DNA from: Clostridiaceae bacterium
Lineage (GTDB): Bacteria; Bacillota; Clostridia; DSM-8532
Length of the DNA stretch: 64,000 nucleotides
Direction: 5' to 3'
NCBI GenBank assembly: GCA_012519655.1
Contig: JAAYPS010000196.1
Location: forward strand, 1-64,000
This document shows, one piece after another, positions 40,745-51,169 of this stretch. Within the stretch, counting starts at the first letter, position 1. Every line of letters starts with the position of its first letter. The notes under the pieces were generated by a model. That model searched no databases and had not been told where the DNA came from. It was given only the letters and a program-made list of their open reading frames with translations. The position numbers and the translations under genes were made by a program.

Positions 40745-40926
40745 GTTATCCCCCTCAACAAAAGATATATATGTATTTTTTGCTCTATTGGGTTGTTTAT
40801 GTATACCAATTCAAGCCAAAATTTCGTGCTGGTAAAATTTTAATGCAAAGACCTTTGCATCTATCCAGCTAGCATTCATTTGAGGATAATATTAGGTTAA
40901 AAAACATAGAACCATTATTTCAAACT

Positions 40927-42411
40927 TTATTTGTGGTAAAGCTTATTAGTTTGGTATTGAGGCTCGCAAGTAATATTTATACCGAGTTTTTGGAAAACAG
41001 TTTCGTCAACTCTTGATAGTATTACTGATGAATGAGCTTCACAACCTTTTAGTCTCGGTAGCTGTTTCATAGCAAGAGCAGCCGTCGGGTTTGTTGCTGC
41101 ACATATGGACAGAGCTATTAACACCTCATCCGTATGTAGTCGTGGGTTCTGATTTCCCATATGTTTCGTTTTTAAAACCTGTATTGGTTCAATGACAATA
41201 GGTGATATCAGATGTATGTCGTGATGTATTCCACCCAATTCCTTTAAAGCATTTAATAAAAGAGCGGCTGATGAGCCAAGTAAATCAGATGTTTTACCGG
41301 TTATAATTCTGCCATCGTGTAATTGGAGAGCTGCTGCAGGTCCTCCTGTAGATTCAACACGTTTCAATGCAGCACCCACAACTGGTCTATCTTTTGATGA
41401 AATTCCTAATTGTTTCATCAATAATTCTAATTTATACAATTCAGAGCGCTCGGAAAACCCCTGCCTCAATGAGCAACTTGTGTTATAATACCGTCTAATA
41501 ATCTCTTGCTCAGATGCCCTACATACAACTTCATCATCGGTTATACAATATCCTGCCATGTTTACACCCATATCAGTAGGGCTTTTATATGGTGATTCTC
41601 CTGCAATTTTCTCAAACATAGCGTTTAGTACAGGGAAAATCTCAATATCTCTATTATAGTTAACAGAAGTCTTGCCATATGCTTCAAGATGAAACGGATC
41701 AATCATATTCACATCATCAAGATCTGTTGTAGCTGCTTCATATGCAAGGTTTATGGGATGTTTTAATGGAAGATTCCATATCGGAAAAGTTTCAAACTTG
41801 GCATAACCTGCAAGTGTACCCCGCTTATAGTCATGATATAGCTGTGATAGACAAGTGGCCATCTTCCCACTTCCAGGGCCTGGAGCTGTTACGACAACAA
41901 GAGAACGTGATGTTTCAATATAATCATTCTTCCCATATCCGTCATCACTAACAATAAGCGGAATGTTAGTAGGATAATCCGGAATTGAGTAATGCCTATA
42001 TACCTTAATTCCAAGGTTTGAAAGGCGTTTTTGGAATGAGTCCACCGCATTTTGTGAGCGGTACTGTGTTATTACAACACTGCCTACATAAAGTCCTATG
42101 TCCCTAAAAGCATCGATTAAACGTAACACATCAAGATCATATGTTATACCAAGATCCCCACGCCTTTTACTTTTTTCAATATCATCGGTGCTAATTATTA
42201 TTACTATTTCCACCTGGTCCTTTAGCTGCATGAGCATTTTGACTTTACTGTCAGGCTTAAACCCAGGAAGTACTCTTGATGCATGAAAATCATCAAACAG
42301 CTTACCACCAAATTCAAGATATAGTTTGCCGCCGAACAATTCAATTCTCTCAAGAATCTTTTCTGATTGCAGCTTAAGATATTTATCGTTATCAAATCCT
42401 ATTTTATTCAT
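40927..42411 (-). CDS. UPF0371 (DUF1846) family protein
   Basis: The 494-residue soluble protein matches the UPF0371 family from its start (MNKIGFDNDKYLKLQSEKIL) to its end. Its biochemical role is not established. A glycine-rich phosphate-binding-like segment APGPGSGKMATCLSQLYHDY lies near residues 175-194, suggesting nucleotide or phosphate binding. A central segment includes NYNRDIEIFPVL, and the C-terminal third contains GGPAAALQLHDG and THE-like conserved loops. AGAAGACGG precedes the ATG. It stands alone between era and recO. Confidence 0.88.
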   Translation of the reverse strand: MNKIGFDNDKYLKLQSEKILERIELFGGKLYLEFGGKLFDDFHASRVLPGFKPDSKVKMLMQLKDQVEIVIIISTDDIEKSKRRGDLGITYDLDVLRLIDAFRDIGLYVGSVVITQYRSQNAVDSFQKRLSNLGIKVYRHYSIPDYPTNIPLIVSDDGYGKNDYIETSRSLVVVTAPGPGSGKMATCLSQLYHDYKRGTLAGYAKFETFPIWNLPLKHPINLAYEAATTDLDDVNMIDPFHLEAYGKTSVNYNRDIEIFPVLNAMFEKIAGESPYKSPTDMGVNMAGYCITDDEVVCRASEQEIIRRYYNTSCSLRQGFSERSELYKLELLMKQLGISSKDRPVVGAALKRVESTGGPAAALQLHDGRIITGKTSDLLGSSAALLLNALKELGGIHHDIHLISPIVIEPIQVLKTKHMGNQNPRLHTDEVLIALSICAATNPTAALAMKQLPRLKGCEAHSSVILSRVDETVFQKLGINITCEPQYQTNKLYHK

Positions 42412-42738
42412 CCGTCTTCTCCCGTACAGTTACTATTTTTGAATAATCGCCGAAAAAAGCCCCGGTATGCCGGTCAAAATTATATAAGCTTTAATACAAG
42501 CAAACAAGCGCCTCACAAGCAGAGACGCTCGCATCCTAATGTTACACCTATTAAGCGTTTTGCGATGTTACAGATTTTCAGTTAAGTAAATTAGTATATC
42601 ATCATCGCAAAGACCTTTATTAAAGTATATCATTCCATTACTATTTAATACAAGAGGTGAAAGCATCATTCGTAAAATATGTCAGTTGTTAATGTCCATA
42701 TTATCGGATAGTCGCATCTACAATTCTCATGCCCTGTC
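42412..42738. other. Gap between era and the UPF0371 gene
   Basis: No gene is seen. On the minus strand AGCGTCTC pairs with GAGGCGCT (about 42508-42533, one G-U pair) and is followed by TGTTTGCTTGT, a possible era terminator. Closer to the UPF0371 gene, CCGG-CATA-CCGG is followed by GGGGCTTTTTTC, which could be an attenuator. The 12-mer GCAAAGACCTTT at 42607-42618 recurs at 40845-40856, on the other side of the UPF0371 gene. Confidence 0.4.
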
Positions 42739-43629
42739 TTATTTATATCCAAGCTCTTTTAATAAAAAATCACTATTTCTCCAGTCCTGCTTAGTTTTTA
42801 CCCATAACTTCAAAAAGACTCTCGAATCAAGTAAGTTTTCTACATCCTGTCTTGCTAATGTACCAATTTTTTTAAGCATGTCACCATTTTTACCAATAAT
42901 AATACCCTTATGGCTCTCTTTCTCACAATAAATATTTGCATGAATTTCTATAAGATCCGAGTCTTGTTTTTCTTTAAATAGAATTACTTCAACACCGATA
43001 CCATGAGGAATTTCCTCGCTGATGAGATGAAGTATTTTTTCTCGAATTATCTCTTGAACCAACACTTTCTCGGGTTGATCGGTCAGCATATCCTCGGGAT
43101 AATATGGTTGACCTTCGGGAAGCAATTTTGCTGTCTCTTTAAGTACTAAATCCTTTGTTTCGGAATTAAGAGCACTTATGGGTATTATTTGCTCGAAATT
43201 CATTACTTTGCTATATTGGTCAATAAGAGGCAGAATGTTTTGTTTTTCTACCAAGTCCACTTTATTTATCAAAAGGATTATTGGAGTTTTGGAATCTTTC
43301 AGTAGTTCAATTATCTTTAAATCTCCAGGGCCTATAGTTTTATCAGTTGCCTCAACTATATACAAAATGACATCCACATCATCTAAAGTGGTAATTGCTG
43401 ATTTTTGCATATAATCACCCAACTTGTTTTTAGGGCGATGCATCCCAGGCGTATCCATAAAAACAATCTGGTAGTCATTGGTTGTGACTATTGTTTTAAT
43501 TGTATTTCTTGTGGTCTGCGGCTTGTCTGACATTATTGCAATTTTTTCTCCTGTCAGCAAGTTTAATAATGTTGATTTTCCTACATTAGGTCGTCCGATA
43601 ATTGTTACGAAACCTGAACGAAAAGCCAT
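42739..43629 (-). CDS. era: GTPase Era
   Basis: The 296-residue GTPase binds the 3' end of 16S rRNA and acts in 30S assembly. The G domain has GRPNVGKSTLLNLLTGEKIA, DTPGMH and NKVD. The C-terminal KH domain contains HKGIIIGKNGDMLKKIG (about 225-245). AAAGGGG precedes the ATG. It follows cdd, a common clostridial order. Confidence 0.97.
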   Translation of the reverse strand: MAFRSGFVTIIGRPNVGKSTLLNLLTGEKIAIMSDKPQTTRNTIKTIVTTNDYQIVFMDTPGMHRPKNKLGDYMQKSAITTLDDVDVILYIVEATDKTIGPGDLKIIELLKDSKTPIILLINKVDLVEKQNILPLIDQYSKVMNFEQIIPISALNSETKDLVLKETAKLLPEGQPYYPEDMLTDQPEKVLVQEIIREKILHLISEEIPHGIGVEVILFKEKQDSDLIEIHANIYCEKESHKGIIIGKNGDMLKKIGTLARQDVENLLDSRVFLKLWVKTKQDWRNSDFLLKELGYK

Positions 43630-43663
43630 ATAGTACCCCTTTCATATCTGTAATACAACAGCG

Positions 43664-44074
43664 CTACCCCAAACTATTATAACCTAAATCATCCTTGGAA
43701 AATGCATGAGGTAAAAGTTCATCCATATTATATATTTTATATTCCCCATTTTTATTGCTACAAATAAACTTTGTGTCTTCATTTGCAAATTCTGATATTA
43801 CCTGTCGGCAAATCCCGCATGGAAAGGTTAAGGAGCTACTATCACTAGCTATAGCTATTGCAATGAGTTCACTTTCTCCTGCAGATACTGCTTTTACAAT
43901 GGCAGTTCTTTCTGCACATATGGTCGCTCCATACGATGAATTTTCCACATTACATCCAGTAAATATCTTTTCATCTACAGTCAATACCGCAGCGCCGACT
44001 CTAAAGTTTGAATACGGAACATAGGCATTGTCTCTTGCTTCAAGGGCTTTATTAACTAAAAATTCCCAGTCCAT
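43664..44074 (-). CDS. cdd: Cytidine deaminase
   Basis: The 136-residue homotetrameric enzyme deaminates cytidine and deoxycytidine for pyrimidine salvage. The zinc ligands are in TICAERTAI and FPCGICRQVI. The substrate motif CNVENSSYG is present. The frame opens 19 codons upstream, but GGAGTG precedes the ATG at 44074 and family members start close to this point. It lies 34 bp before era. Confidence 0.95.
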   Translation of the reverse strand: MDWEFLVNKALEARDNAYVPYSNFRVGAAVLTVDEKIFTGCNVENSSYGATICAERTAIVKAVSAGESELIAIAIASDSSSLTFPCGICRQVISEFANEDTKFICSNKNGEYKIYNMDELLPHAFSKDDLGYNSLG

Positions 44075-44268
44075 AAGTTTTTCACTCCTAAACAGCCATT
44101 TGCAATTTTTACAAAAGCTTTTAAGCGCCATTATCTTGTTTCATTGTATTATAAAAACATAATAATGACAAAGATTTTTGCGGTGCACTCCACATACATC
44201 CATATTGCATTTGCAATTTCATATATATTATCTTGATTTTGCTAATATTATTCTTTTTTAGTTATAAA

Positions 44269-44844
44269 CTAATATTTGAATGTAATCTCTGCTTCTAAAA
44301 AACGATTAATTTCACGGCGCCTGCGAAAGGGCTCAATAATATCAAGGAATAACATGTGTACAGCCTCCCAAGTGAAAACCCATCCACCGATCAACAAGCT
44401 TTCAAGGAAAACATTCGAAATAATAGCTTTTGATTGAATTCTATTTGCCAACAATGTGTACAAAGATAGCAGTGAAAGAGAAATAAAAAGTAAAACAGCT
44501 GAAAGCTTGAAAAACCTCTTTGTTTTTCGATTAGACAATCGTTTTAATGAATTATAATAGTTGTGATAACTTATGCGAATAAGTTCTTCTTTTTCTTTAC
44601 TGATTCCAGCTGTGTTTAAGGAGAAATTGATTTCAAGCTTTTCTCTTAAAGAAATGTCCTCTGAGCATAGATCAAGAAATTCAGCCAGTTCGGGATGAAT
44701 ATCTCGCTTTTTAATCGTAGAATTATCCCACTCATGAAAAAACTCAATATAATCATCAAGAGCAATATCGATAATTACACGCCCTGTGCTTTTGTTCCTT
44801 CTATATATAGTTTCATACTTTTTTGTTTTCTTTATTCTTTTCAT
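44269..44844 (-). CDS. Hypothetical membrane protein with two helices
   Basis: I do not recognise this protein of 191 residues. It begins with a basic stretch MKRIKKTKKYETIYRRNK. A cytoplasmic region rich in charged residues follows (about 20-115). There are then two hydrophobic segments (about 118-140 and 150-172, SAVLLFISLSLLSLYTLLAN and SLLIGGWVFTWEAVHMLF) and a short tail rich in Arg. The frame opens at a TTG two codons earlier, but GAAGG precedes the ATG at 44844. It sits between clpB and cdd and looks monocistronic. Confidence 0.7.
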   Translation of the reverse strand: MKRIKKTKKYETIYRRNKSTGRVIIDIALDDYIEFFHEWDNSTIKKRDIHPELAEFLDLCSEDISLREKLEINFSLNTAGISKEKEELIRISYHNYYNSLKRLSNRKTKRFFKLSAVLLFISLSLLSLYTLLANRIQSKAIISNVFLESLLIGGWVFTWEAVHMLFLDIIEPFRRRREINRFLEAEITFKY

Positions 44845-44923
44845 AGACAACCTTCAGCAAATTACTTTGCGATGCCACATATTTCACTGAAAAAATTATA
44901 CATTAAACTATAGGATAAAAACA

Positions 44924-44955
44924 AGAAAAAAAGCAAAAAGACTTTTGCTCTTTTT
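44924..44955 (-). terminator. Terminator of the J-protein/clpB operon
   Basis: GCAAAA pairs with TTTTGC around four bases (44933-44948) and the minus strand continues TTTTTTTCTTG. The plus side also has a T-rich tail, so it may serve both directions. It lies about 95 bp beyond the clpB stop. Confidence 0.65.
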
Positions 44956-45041
44956 CTATGATAATACCCTAGGCTGATAGAATGTTACCTTCTACCACAG
45001 GTGCATTCATTATATTATAGTAACTTTATTAAAGCTGTTCA

Positions 45042-47633
45042 TTATGAAACCTTTATATATAATTCTTCATTGTTTGTATCAATCACTGCTGTAGAGCCTT
45101 CATGAATCTCACCCGATACAATTTTTTTGCCCAAATCTGTTTCAACAATTCTCTGAATATACCTTCGTAGTGGACGAGCACCATATAATGGAGAATATGC
45201 TTCATCAAGAATTTGGTTTTTACCATCATCGGTTATTTCCAAGCTAATATTTCTATCCTTGAGCCTTTCACGCAGTTCGTTAAGGATTAAGTCAATAATA
45301 GAGTAAATATCCTTTCTACCTAATGGTTTAAATAACACTATATCATCAACTCGGTTAATAAACTCAGGTCTGAAATGATTATTTAAGCTGCCCATAACCA
45401 GATTCTTAACTTGCTCTGATATTTCACCGCTTTCTGATAGACTCTCAAGCAATATTTCGCTTCCTATATTACTTGTCATTATTATTATGGTGTTTTTAAA
45501 GTTCACAGTCCTGCCTTGGCTATCTGTTAAACGCCCATCATCTAAAAGTTGAAGTAATACGTGGAACACATCAGGGTGTGCCTTTTCGATTTCGTCAAAC
45601 AAAATTACAGAATAAGGTTTTCTTCTAACTGATTCTGTCAGCTGTCCCCCTTCTTCATATCCAACATAACCGGGAGGTGCTCCGATTAACCTCGCCACCG
45701 AGTGTTTTTCCATATACTCACTCATATCTATTCTGATCATGTTTTCTTCAGTATCGAATAAAGCTTCGGATAGTGCTTTTGCAAGCTCTGTTTTTCCAAC
45801 CCCTGTAGGCCCTAAAAAAATAAATGAACCAATAGGCCTTGTAAGGTCCTTAAGTCCTGCTCTGGCACGGATAACTGCATCGGATACAGCTTTGACTGCT
45901 TCATTCTGCCCAATCACTCTCTTATGAAGTATGTTTTCTAAATTTAATAATTTTTCTTTTTCCTCTTCAACAAGCTTTGTCACAGGTATCCCTGTCCACC
46001 TAGCAACTATTTCTGCTATTTCCTGCTCTGTAACCTCTTCTTTTAGAAGCTGATTATTAAGGGATGCTTGCCTCTTTTTATAATCCTCCATCTGTTTCTC
46101 AAGCTCTGGTAAACGTCCGTGCTTAAGTTTTGCAAGTGTTTCAAGGTCATAGACTCTTTCTGCATTTTCTATCTCAATTTTGACATTTTCTATTTCTTCC
46201 TTTAAGTCCTTTTCTTTTTGAATGAAGCTTTTTTCCATTTCCCATTGAGCCTTCATTTTCTCTGCTTCTTGCTTTAGGATCTGTATTTCATGCCCTATTT
46301 GGTCCTTTCTTTCAAGTGAGTTTCTATCGGTTTCCTTACCCAACACCTGTTGTTCTATTTCATATTGCATTATTTTTCTGTTTATTTCATCAAGTTCGTA
46401 GGGCATACTGTCAATTTCCATTCTTAACATAGAAGCTGCTTCATCCATTAAATCAATGGCTTTATCAGGAAGAAATCTATCAGTAATATAACGATTAGAT
46501 AGAACAGCACAAGCAATAATGGCATTATCTGTTATACGTACTCCATGGTGGATCTCATATTTCTCTTTAAGTCCTCTTAAAATAGAGACAGTATCTTCAA
46601 CAGTGGGCTGATCAATTAATACAGTTTGAAATCTTCTTTCTAACGCTGCATCTGTTTCTATATATTTTCTGTACTCGTCCATAGTTGTGGCACCAATACA
46701 GTGTAGTTCACCTCTTGCAAGCATTGGCTTTAGGATGTTTCCGGCATCCATAGCTCCATCAGTTCTACCTGCTCCAACAATTGTATGAATTTCATCGATA
46801 AAAAGAATTATTCTACCTTCGGACTGTGTTATCTCCTTCAAGACTGCTTTTAGTCTTTCCTCAAATTCACCACGAAATTTTGCACCAGCAATCAATGCAC
46901 CCATGTCAAGAGAGAATATTGTTTTACTCTTTAGACTCTCTGGTACATCCCCTCTTACTATTCTTTGTGCAAGACCTTCAGCTACCGCAGTTTTACCCAC
47001 TCCGGGCTCTCCTATTAGAACAGGATTATTTTTTGTTCTTCGAGATAAAATACGTATAACACTACGGATTTCCTGATCTCTACCTATGACAGGATCTAAT
47101 TTCCCCTGCTTTGCAAGCTCAACAAGGTCACTTCCATACTTTTCTAAAGCCTGATAACCTTCTTCTGGATTTTTGCTTGTCACTCTTTCATTGCCCCTTA
47201 CCTTTGATAATGCTAAAAGCAGCTTTTCTCTATCCATACCATACTTGGATATAAGTTTACTTGAGGATGAATTTCTCTCGTTCATAATAACCAAATAAAT
47301 GTGTTCTACACTAACAAACTCGTCTTGAAACTTCTTGGCTTCATCGGCTGCTTTTAGGAGAACCTGATTAAAACGCCTTGAAGGGTAAACTTGGCTTACA
47401 TTGGTCCCATAGACCTGTGGTATCTTATCTAGTTCTTGCTCAAGTTCTTTCTTCAACAGCTCTGTGTCAATACCACTTATTACAAGCAAATTCGGTATAA
47501 GTCCGTCCTCTTGCTCAAGCAATGCCATGTGCAAATGTTCTACATCCACCTGCTGATGATCTAGTTTAATTGCTAGTTGTTGAGCTCCCACAACAGCTTC
47601 TTGCGCTTTATCAGTAAATTTTTCAAAATTCAT
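45042..47633 (-). CDS. clpB: Chaperone ClpB (disaggregase)
   Basis: The 863-residue AAA+ hexamer extracts polypeptides from aggregates together with DnaK. The N-terminal Clp repeat domain covers about 1-145. The first AAA domain has GEPGVGKTA and [15 protein letters not shown] coiled-coil M domain (about 400-525) identifies ClpB rather than ClpC. The second AAA domain has GPTGVGKTE and [14 protein letters not shown]. It follows a J-protein gene by 25 bp behind a CtsR site, so it is a heat-shock gene of the CtsR regulon. Confidence 0.97.
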   Translation of the reverse strand: MNFEKFTDKAQEAVVGAQQLAIKLDHQQVDVEHLHMALLEQEDGLIPNLLVISGIDTELLKKELEQELDKIPQVYGTNVSQVYPSRRFNQVLLKAADEAKKFQDEFVSVEHIYLVIMNERNSSSSKLISKYGMDREKLLLALSKVRGNERVTSKNPEEGYQALEKYGSDLVELAKQGKLDPVIGRDQEIRSVIRILSRRTKNNPVLIGEPGVGKTAVAEGLAQRIVRGDVPESLKSKTIFSLDMGALIAGAKFRGEFEERLKAVLKEITQSEGRIILFIDEIHTIVGAGRTDGAMDAGNILKPMLARGELHCIGATTMDEYRKYIETDAALERRFQTVLIDQPTVEDTVSILRGLKEKYEIHHGVRITDNAIIACAVLSNRYITDRFLPDKAIDLMDEAASMLRMEIDSMPYELDEINRKIMQYEIEQQVLGKETDRNSLERKDQIGHEIQILKQEAEKMKAQWEMEKSFIQKEKDLKEEIENVKIEIENAERVYDLETLAKLKHGRLPELEKQMEDYKKRQASLNNQLLKEEVTEQEIAEIVARWTGIPVTKLVEEEKEKLLNLENILHKRVIGQNEAVKAVSDAVIRARAGLKDLTRPIGSFIFLGPTGVGKTELAKALSEALFDTEENMIRIDMSEYMEKHSVARLIGAPPGYVGYEEGGQLTESVRRKPYSVILFDEIEKAHPDVFHVLLQLLDDGRLTDSQGRTVNFKNTIIIMTSNIGSEILLESLSESGEISEQVKNLVMGSLNNHFRPEFINRVDDIVLFKPLGRKDIYSIIDLILNELRERLKDRNISLEITDDGKNQILDEAYSPLYGARPLRRYIQRIVETDLGKKIVSGEIHEGSTAVIDTNNEELYIKVS

Positions 47634-47658
47634 ACTATTTCACCTCTCTTATTGAGTA

Positions 47659-48579
47659 TTATCCCTGTGTTTTTTGCAATTGCTCATATAGCGTTTTTTG
47701 TTCATTTGTTAAGTAGCGAGGGTTTACTATTTTAACCATAATAAATAAATCACCACGTTCTCTTTGACTCTTACCATATCCCTGTTTTGGGATCCTGATC
47801 TTCTGATCTGTTTGTATTCCAGCGGGGATTTTAACCTGTATGGTGCCACTTGGTGCCTGAATCTTCACTTCTCCACCAAGGGCTGCAACCCATGGGAATA
47901 CCTCGATTTTTTTTATGAGGTTCTTACCCTCCAATTTATACTGTCCCTCTTTAAACTTAATAGTAATATACAAATCCCCGTTTGGTCCTCCACCAATGCC
48001 TGGATTACCTTGTCCAGAAAGCTTAATTTTACCGCCTTCGGGGATCCATCTCGGTATTTTCACAGAGATGGTCTTGCTACCATTCATATTTCTAATTGCA
48101 AAGGTCTTTTCTACTCCTTCAATACCGTCTTCAGGGGAAATAGTCATTTCGGCTTCTATGTCTTCACCACGCATTTGGGCGCGTGTGGAATATCCGGAAC
48201 TAAAGCCTCGAGTTCTGCCACCACCCGCACCAAATAAATCATTTAAATCTATACCACCTTCACCAAAAAACATATTAAAGAAATCACTGAAACCATTTTG
48301 GCTTCCTCTAAATTCATAATGTCCAAACTGCGATGGATCAAAATTCATTCCATTTTGAAAATCCATTGTTCCAAACTGATCATATTTTTGTCTTTTATCC
48401 TTATCACCTAAAACCTCGTAAGCCTCATTAACTTCCTTAAATCTTTCCTCGGCTTTATTATTTCCAGGGTTAGCATCTGGATGGTATTTCTTTGCAAGCT
48501 TTCTATAGGCTTTCTTTATTTCATCTTGGGATGCACTCTTGTCCACACCCAAAGTTTTATAGTAGTCTTTATATTCCAC
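47659..48579 (-). CDS. J-domain co-chaperone of the DnaJ/CbpA type
   Basis: The 306-residue protein has an N-terminal J domain with HPD in YHPDANPG, a Gly/Phe-rich linker (about 75-135) and DnaJ C-terminal substrate domains, but no zinc-finger domain. It is therefore a type II J-protein similar to CbpA. The start is GTG at 48579 after CGGAGGTG. The tight link to clpB suggests it feeds clients to DnaK and ClpB under stress. It is distinct from the full-length DnaJ at 26-27 kb. Confidence 0.92.
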   Translation of the reverse strand: MEYKDYYKTLGVDKSASQDEIKKAYRKLAKKYHPDANPGNNKAEERFKEVNEAYEVLGDKDKRQKYDQFGTMDFQNGMNFDPSQFGHYEFRGSQNGFSDFFNMFFGEGGIDLNDLFGAGGGRTRGFSSGYSTRAQMRGEDIEAEMTISPEDGIEGVEKTFAIRNMNGSKTISVKIPRWIPEGGKIKLSGQGNPGIGGGPNGDLYITIKFKEGQYKLEGKNLIKKIEVFPWVAALGGEVKIQAPSGTIQVKIPAGIQTDQKIRIPKQGYGKSQRERGDLFIMVKIVNPRYLTNEQKTLYEQLQKTQG

Positions 48580-48594
48580 AGCAACACCTCCGAC

Positions 48595-48611
48595 TTTGAC
48601 TTTCTTTGACT
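48595..48611 (-). promoter_or_regulatory. CtsR operator of the J-protein/clpB operon
   Basis: The minus strand reads AGTCAAA-GAA-AGTCAAA, an exact match to the CtsR heptad tandem repeat. It sits just downstream of the -10 box and overlaps the transcription start region, as expected for repression. ctsR itself is not in the window. Confidence 0.92.
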
Positions 48612-48620
48612 ATCAATACC

Positions 48621-48648
48621 ATTATACAACAATTTCAAGTAAAATCAA
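48621..48648 (-). promoter_or_regulatory. Promoter of the J-protein/clpB operon
   Basis: TTGATT (48648-48643) and TATAAT (48626-48621) are separated by 16 bp on the minus strand. The CtsR operator follows about ten bases downstream. Confidence 0.75.
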
Positions 48649-48770
48649 TATTTATTTCTATTTTAACAGAAAAAGCACTTTTTATAATATCGTTTAGAAT
48701 GTACGGGAAAAACACACAATTACTAATAATTCACAGCAAATATGCAAATTATAGTATGGGAGGAATATAG

Positions 48771-50051
48771 ATGACTAAAGAGATCATTGCTCTCATCTTA
48801 GCTGGTGGTACCGGTACAAGATTAGGCATTCTAACAAAGTTATTAGCAAAACCTGCAGTACTTTATGGTGGTAAATATCGCATCATTGATTTTACATTAA
48901 GTAACTGTATTAACTCTGGAATAGATACGGTTGGAGTTCTTACTCAATATAGACCACTTCAGCTAAACAACCATATTGGCATAGGCAAGCCTTGGGATCT
49001 TGATAGAATGAATTGTGGTGTTACTATTCTGTCACCATTTACAAGGCAGCAAAAAGGCGAATGGTATTCAGGAACTGCAGATGCAGTATATCAAAATTTA
49101 CATTATATTGATGAGCAAAATCCAAAATATGTAATAGTACTTTCAGGTGATCATATTTACAAAATGAACTACTCAATGATGTTGGACTTTCACAAAAAGA
49201 ATAATGCCGACTTAACTATCTCAGCAATTCAAATTCCTCTTGAAGAAGCACATAGATATGGTATTATCCATGCAACTGATGAAGGTAAAATATATGGATT
49301 TGAAGAAAAACCGCCAGAACCGAAGAGTAACCTTGCATCCATGGGCGTTTACATATTTAAAATGGACGTCCTAAAAAAATGTCTAATTGAAGATCGAAGT
49401 ATTGAAGGTTCTAGCCATGATTTCGGAAAAAACATTATCCCTAAACTGCTCAATGATGGGAAAAATCTATGGGCCTATACTTTTTCAGGCTATTGGCGCG
49501 ATGTCGGAACTATACAGGCTTACTACGAATCCAACATGGACTTAATTACTCGCGTGCCACAATTCAACCTATTTGATCACAACTGGAAAATCTACACACC
49601 AAATCCCGTTAAACCTGCGCACTATATTGGAGAGTCGGGATATGTATCTAAATCTATTATTTCTGAAGGGTGCATGATTTTTGGGCAAGTTAAAAATTCC
49701 ATCATATTTCCGGGCGTAACGATTGAAGAAAATGCCTTTATTGAGGATTCAATTATTATGTCAAAAAGCACTGTTAAATCTGGTTCTAGACTAAATTGCA
49801 CAATAGTAGGAGAAAAAACCACTCTCGGTCGCAATGTCAGAACTGGGATCGGTGATTATGCTGAGAATATTTTTAACAGTGAAATATATAAAACAAAAAT
49901 AACAGTGATAGGCTCCGATACCATTGTCCCTGATAATACAAATATTGGTTGCAATGTTGTTATTGATAATAAGATATCAGCTCAGGATATCCCGTCTTCG
50001 AATATTCCTTCGGGTTACGCATTACTGAAAGGTGGTGATGGTAATGTATAA
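48771..50051 (+). CDS. glgC: Glucose-1-phosphate adenylyltransferase
   Basis: The 426-residue enzyme makes ADP-glucose for glycogen synthesis. The nucleotidyltransferase domain has LAGGTGTRLGILTK and AKPAVLYGGKYRIIDF. The catalytic region VLSGDHIYKMNY and the sugar-binding segment FEEKPPEPKSNLASMGVY are present. A left-handed beta-helix domain (about 300-420) completes it. GGGAGGAA precedes the ATG. It overlaps glgD by 8 bp; in Clostridia GlgC and GlgD are thought to form a mixed complex. Confidence 0.96.
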   Translation: MTKEIIALILAGGTGTRLGILTKLLAKPAVLYGGKYRIIDFTLSNCINSGIDTVGVLTQYRPLQLNNHIGIGKPWDLDRMNCGVTILSPFTRQQKGEWYSGTADAVYQNLHYIDEQNPKYVIVLSGDHIYKMNYSMMLDFHKKNNADLTISAIQIPLEEAHRYGIIHATDEGKIYGFEEKPPEPKSNLASMGVYIFKMDVLKKCLIEDRSIEGSSHDFGKNIIPKLLNDGKNLWAYTFSGYWRDVGTIQAYYESNMDLITRVPQFNLFDHNWKIYTPNPVKPAHYIGESGYVSKSIISEGCMIFGQVKNSIIFPGVTIEENAFIEDSIIMSKSTVKSGSRLNCTIVGEKTTLGRNVRTGIGDYAENIFNSEIYKTKITVIGSDTIVPDNTNIGCNVVIDNKISAQDIPSSNIPSGYALLKGGDGNV

Positions 50052-51165
50052 CACGATGGGCATTATATTTACAGGTGGAAAAAACAATCGTCTTAAAGAG
50101 TTGTCTGCTGAACGTTCCATATCGGCTGTACCTTTTGGTGGAAAATATCGCGCAATTGATTTCGCACTATCAAACATGATAAATTCTGGCATACGCAATG
50201 TTGGAATACCTACACAGTATAATTTTCACTCATTAATGGATCACTTAGGCTCTGGAAAGGAATGGGATCTGGATAGAAAAAATGATGGTTTGTTCATACT
50301 AACCCCCTATTTGTCCGAGTATGGAACGGGATGGTATAAGGGTAATGCAGATGCAATGTACAAAAATTTAACTTTCCTAAACCGTAGCAATGAAGAGTTC
50401 GTGGTTATAAACCAAGGCTATGCAATCTATAATATGAATTATATTGATATGCTAAAACACCATGTGGACAAGGACGCCGATGTTACAATCTCTTGCAGAT
50501 ATATGGCTGACTTTCCCCAAGAATATCTTTGCAAATTAGGAATTGTTGAAACAGATAGCGATAAACGAATCATTGACATTCAGGAAAAGCCCCTGAACCC
50601 AAAAAGCAATTTTGTATCCATGGGGGTTTACATTATCAAACGGAAATTGCTAATAACCCTTCTTGAAGAAAGCGCTGCCCATGGATATTATGAATTCGTA
50701 AGAGATATACTTGTAAAAAAAGTTAAGGAATTACGTATTTACAGTTATGAATGGAAAGGTTATTGGAAACCTTTATGCAATATACAGCTGTACTACCAAA
50801 CAAACATGGAATTGTTAAATCCATCTGTTCGCTATGAGCTTTTTATGAAAAATGGTAGAATATTCACAAAGGTAAAAGATGAACCACCAGCAAAATATAA
50901 CGAGGAAGCTTTGGTGCGAAATGCTGTGGTTGCAGATGGTTGCATCATCGAAGGTCGGGTGGAAAACAGCATACTCTTTAGGGGTGTAAATGTTCAAAGA
51001 GGCGCAGTTATTAATAATAGTATCATAATGCAGGATTCTGTAATTTGCGAAAATACATCCCTTGATTACTGTATATTAGACAAAAACGTGGTTATTACAC
51101 CAAACAAGCAACTAAAAGGTGATAAGAACTGGCCTTTAATAGTAGGTAAAAACGTGGTAGTATAA
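50044..51165 (+). CDS. glgD: GlgD, glucose-1-phosphate adenylyltransferase-like subunit
   Basis: The 373-residue protein is a GlgC paralogue with the GlgD signatures TMGIIFTGGKNNRLKELSAE and FGGKYRAIDFALSNMINSG. The nucleotide-binding loop and the segment around VINQGYAIYNMNY diverge from GlgC, where VLSGDHIYKMNY is found, so the Asp of the SGD motif is missing. It probably acts as a regulatory or stabilising partner. The frame opens at GTG 50032, but AAAGGTGG precedes the ATG at 50044. It is coupled to glgC. Confidence 0.94.
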   Translation: MYNTMGIIFTGGKNNRLKELSAERSISAVPFGGKYRAIDFALSNMINSGIRNVGIPTQYNFHSLMDHLGSGKEWDLDRKNDGLFILTPYLSEYGTGWYKGNADAMYKNLTFLNRSNEEFVVINQGYAIYNMNYIDMLKHHVDKDADVTISCRYMADFPQEYLCKLGIVETDSDKRIIDIQEKPLNPKSNFVSMGVYIIKRKLLITLLEESAAHGYYEFVRDILVKKVKELRIYSYEWKGYWKPLCNIQLYYQTNMELLNPSVRYELFMKNGRIFTKVKDEPPAKYNEEALVRNAVVADGCIIEGRVENSILFRGVNVQRGAVINNSIIMQDSVICENTSLDYCILDKNVVITPNKQLKGDKNWPLIVGKNVVV

Positions 51166-51169
51166 TAAA

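Noticed and set aside
40844..40859. 16-bp palindrome TGCAAAGACCTTTGCA after the UPF0371 gene, sharing 12 bases with 42607-42618
   Set aside because: The loop would be only two bases and the flanking 12-mer match can be chance, so no mobile element is claimed.
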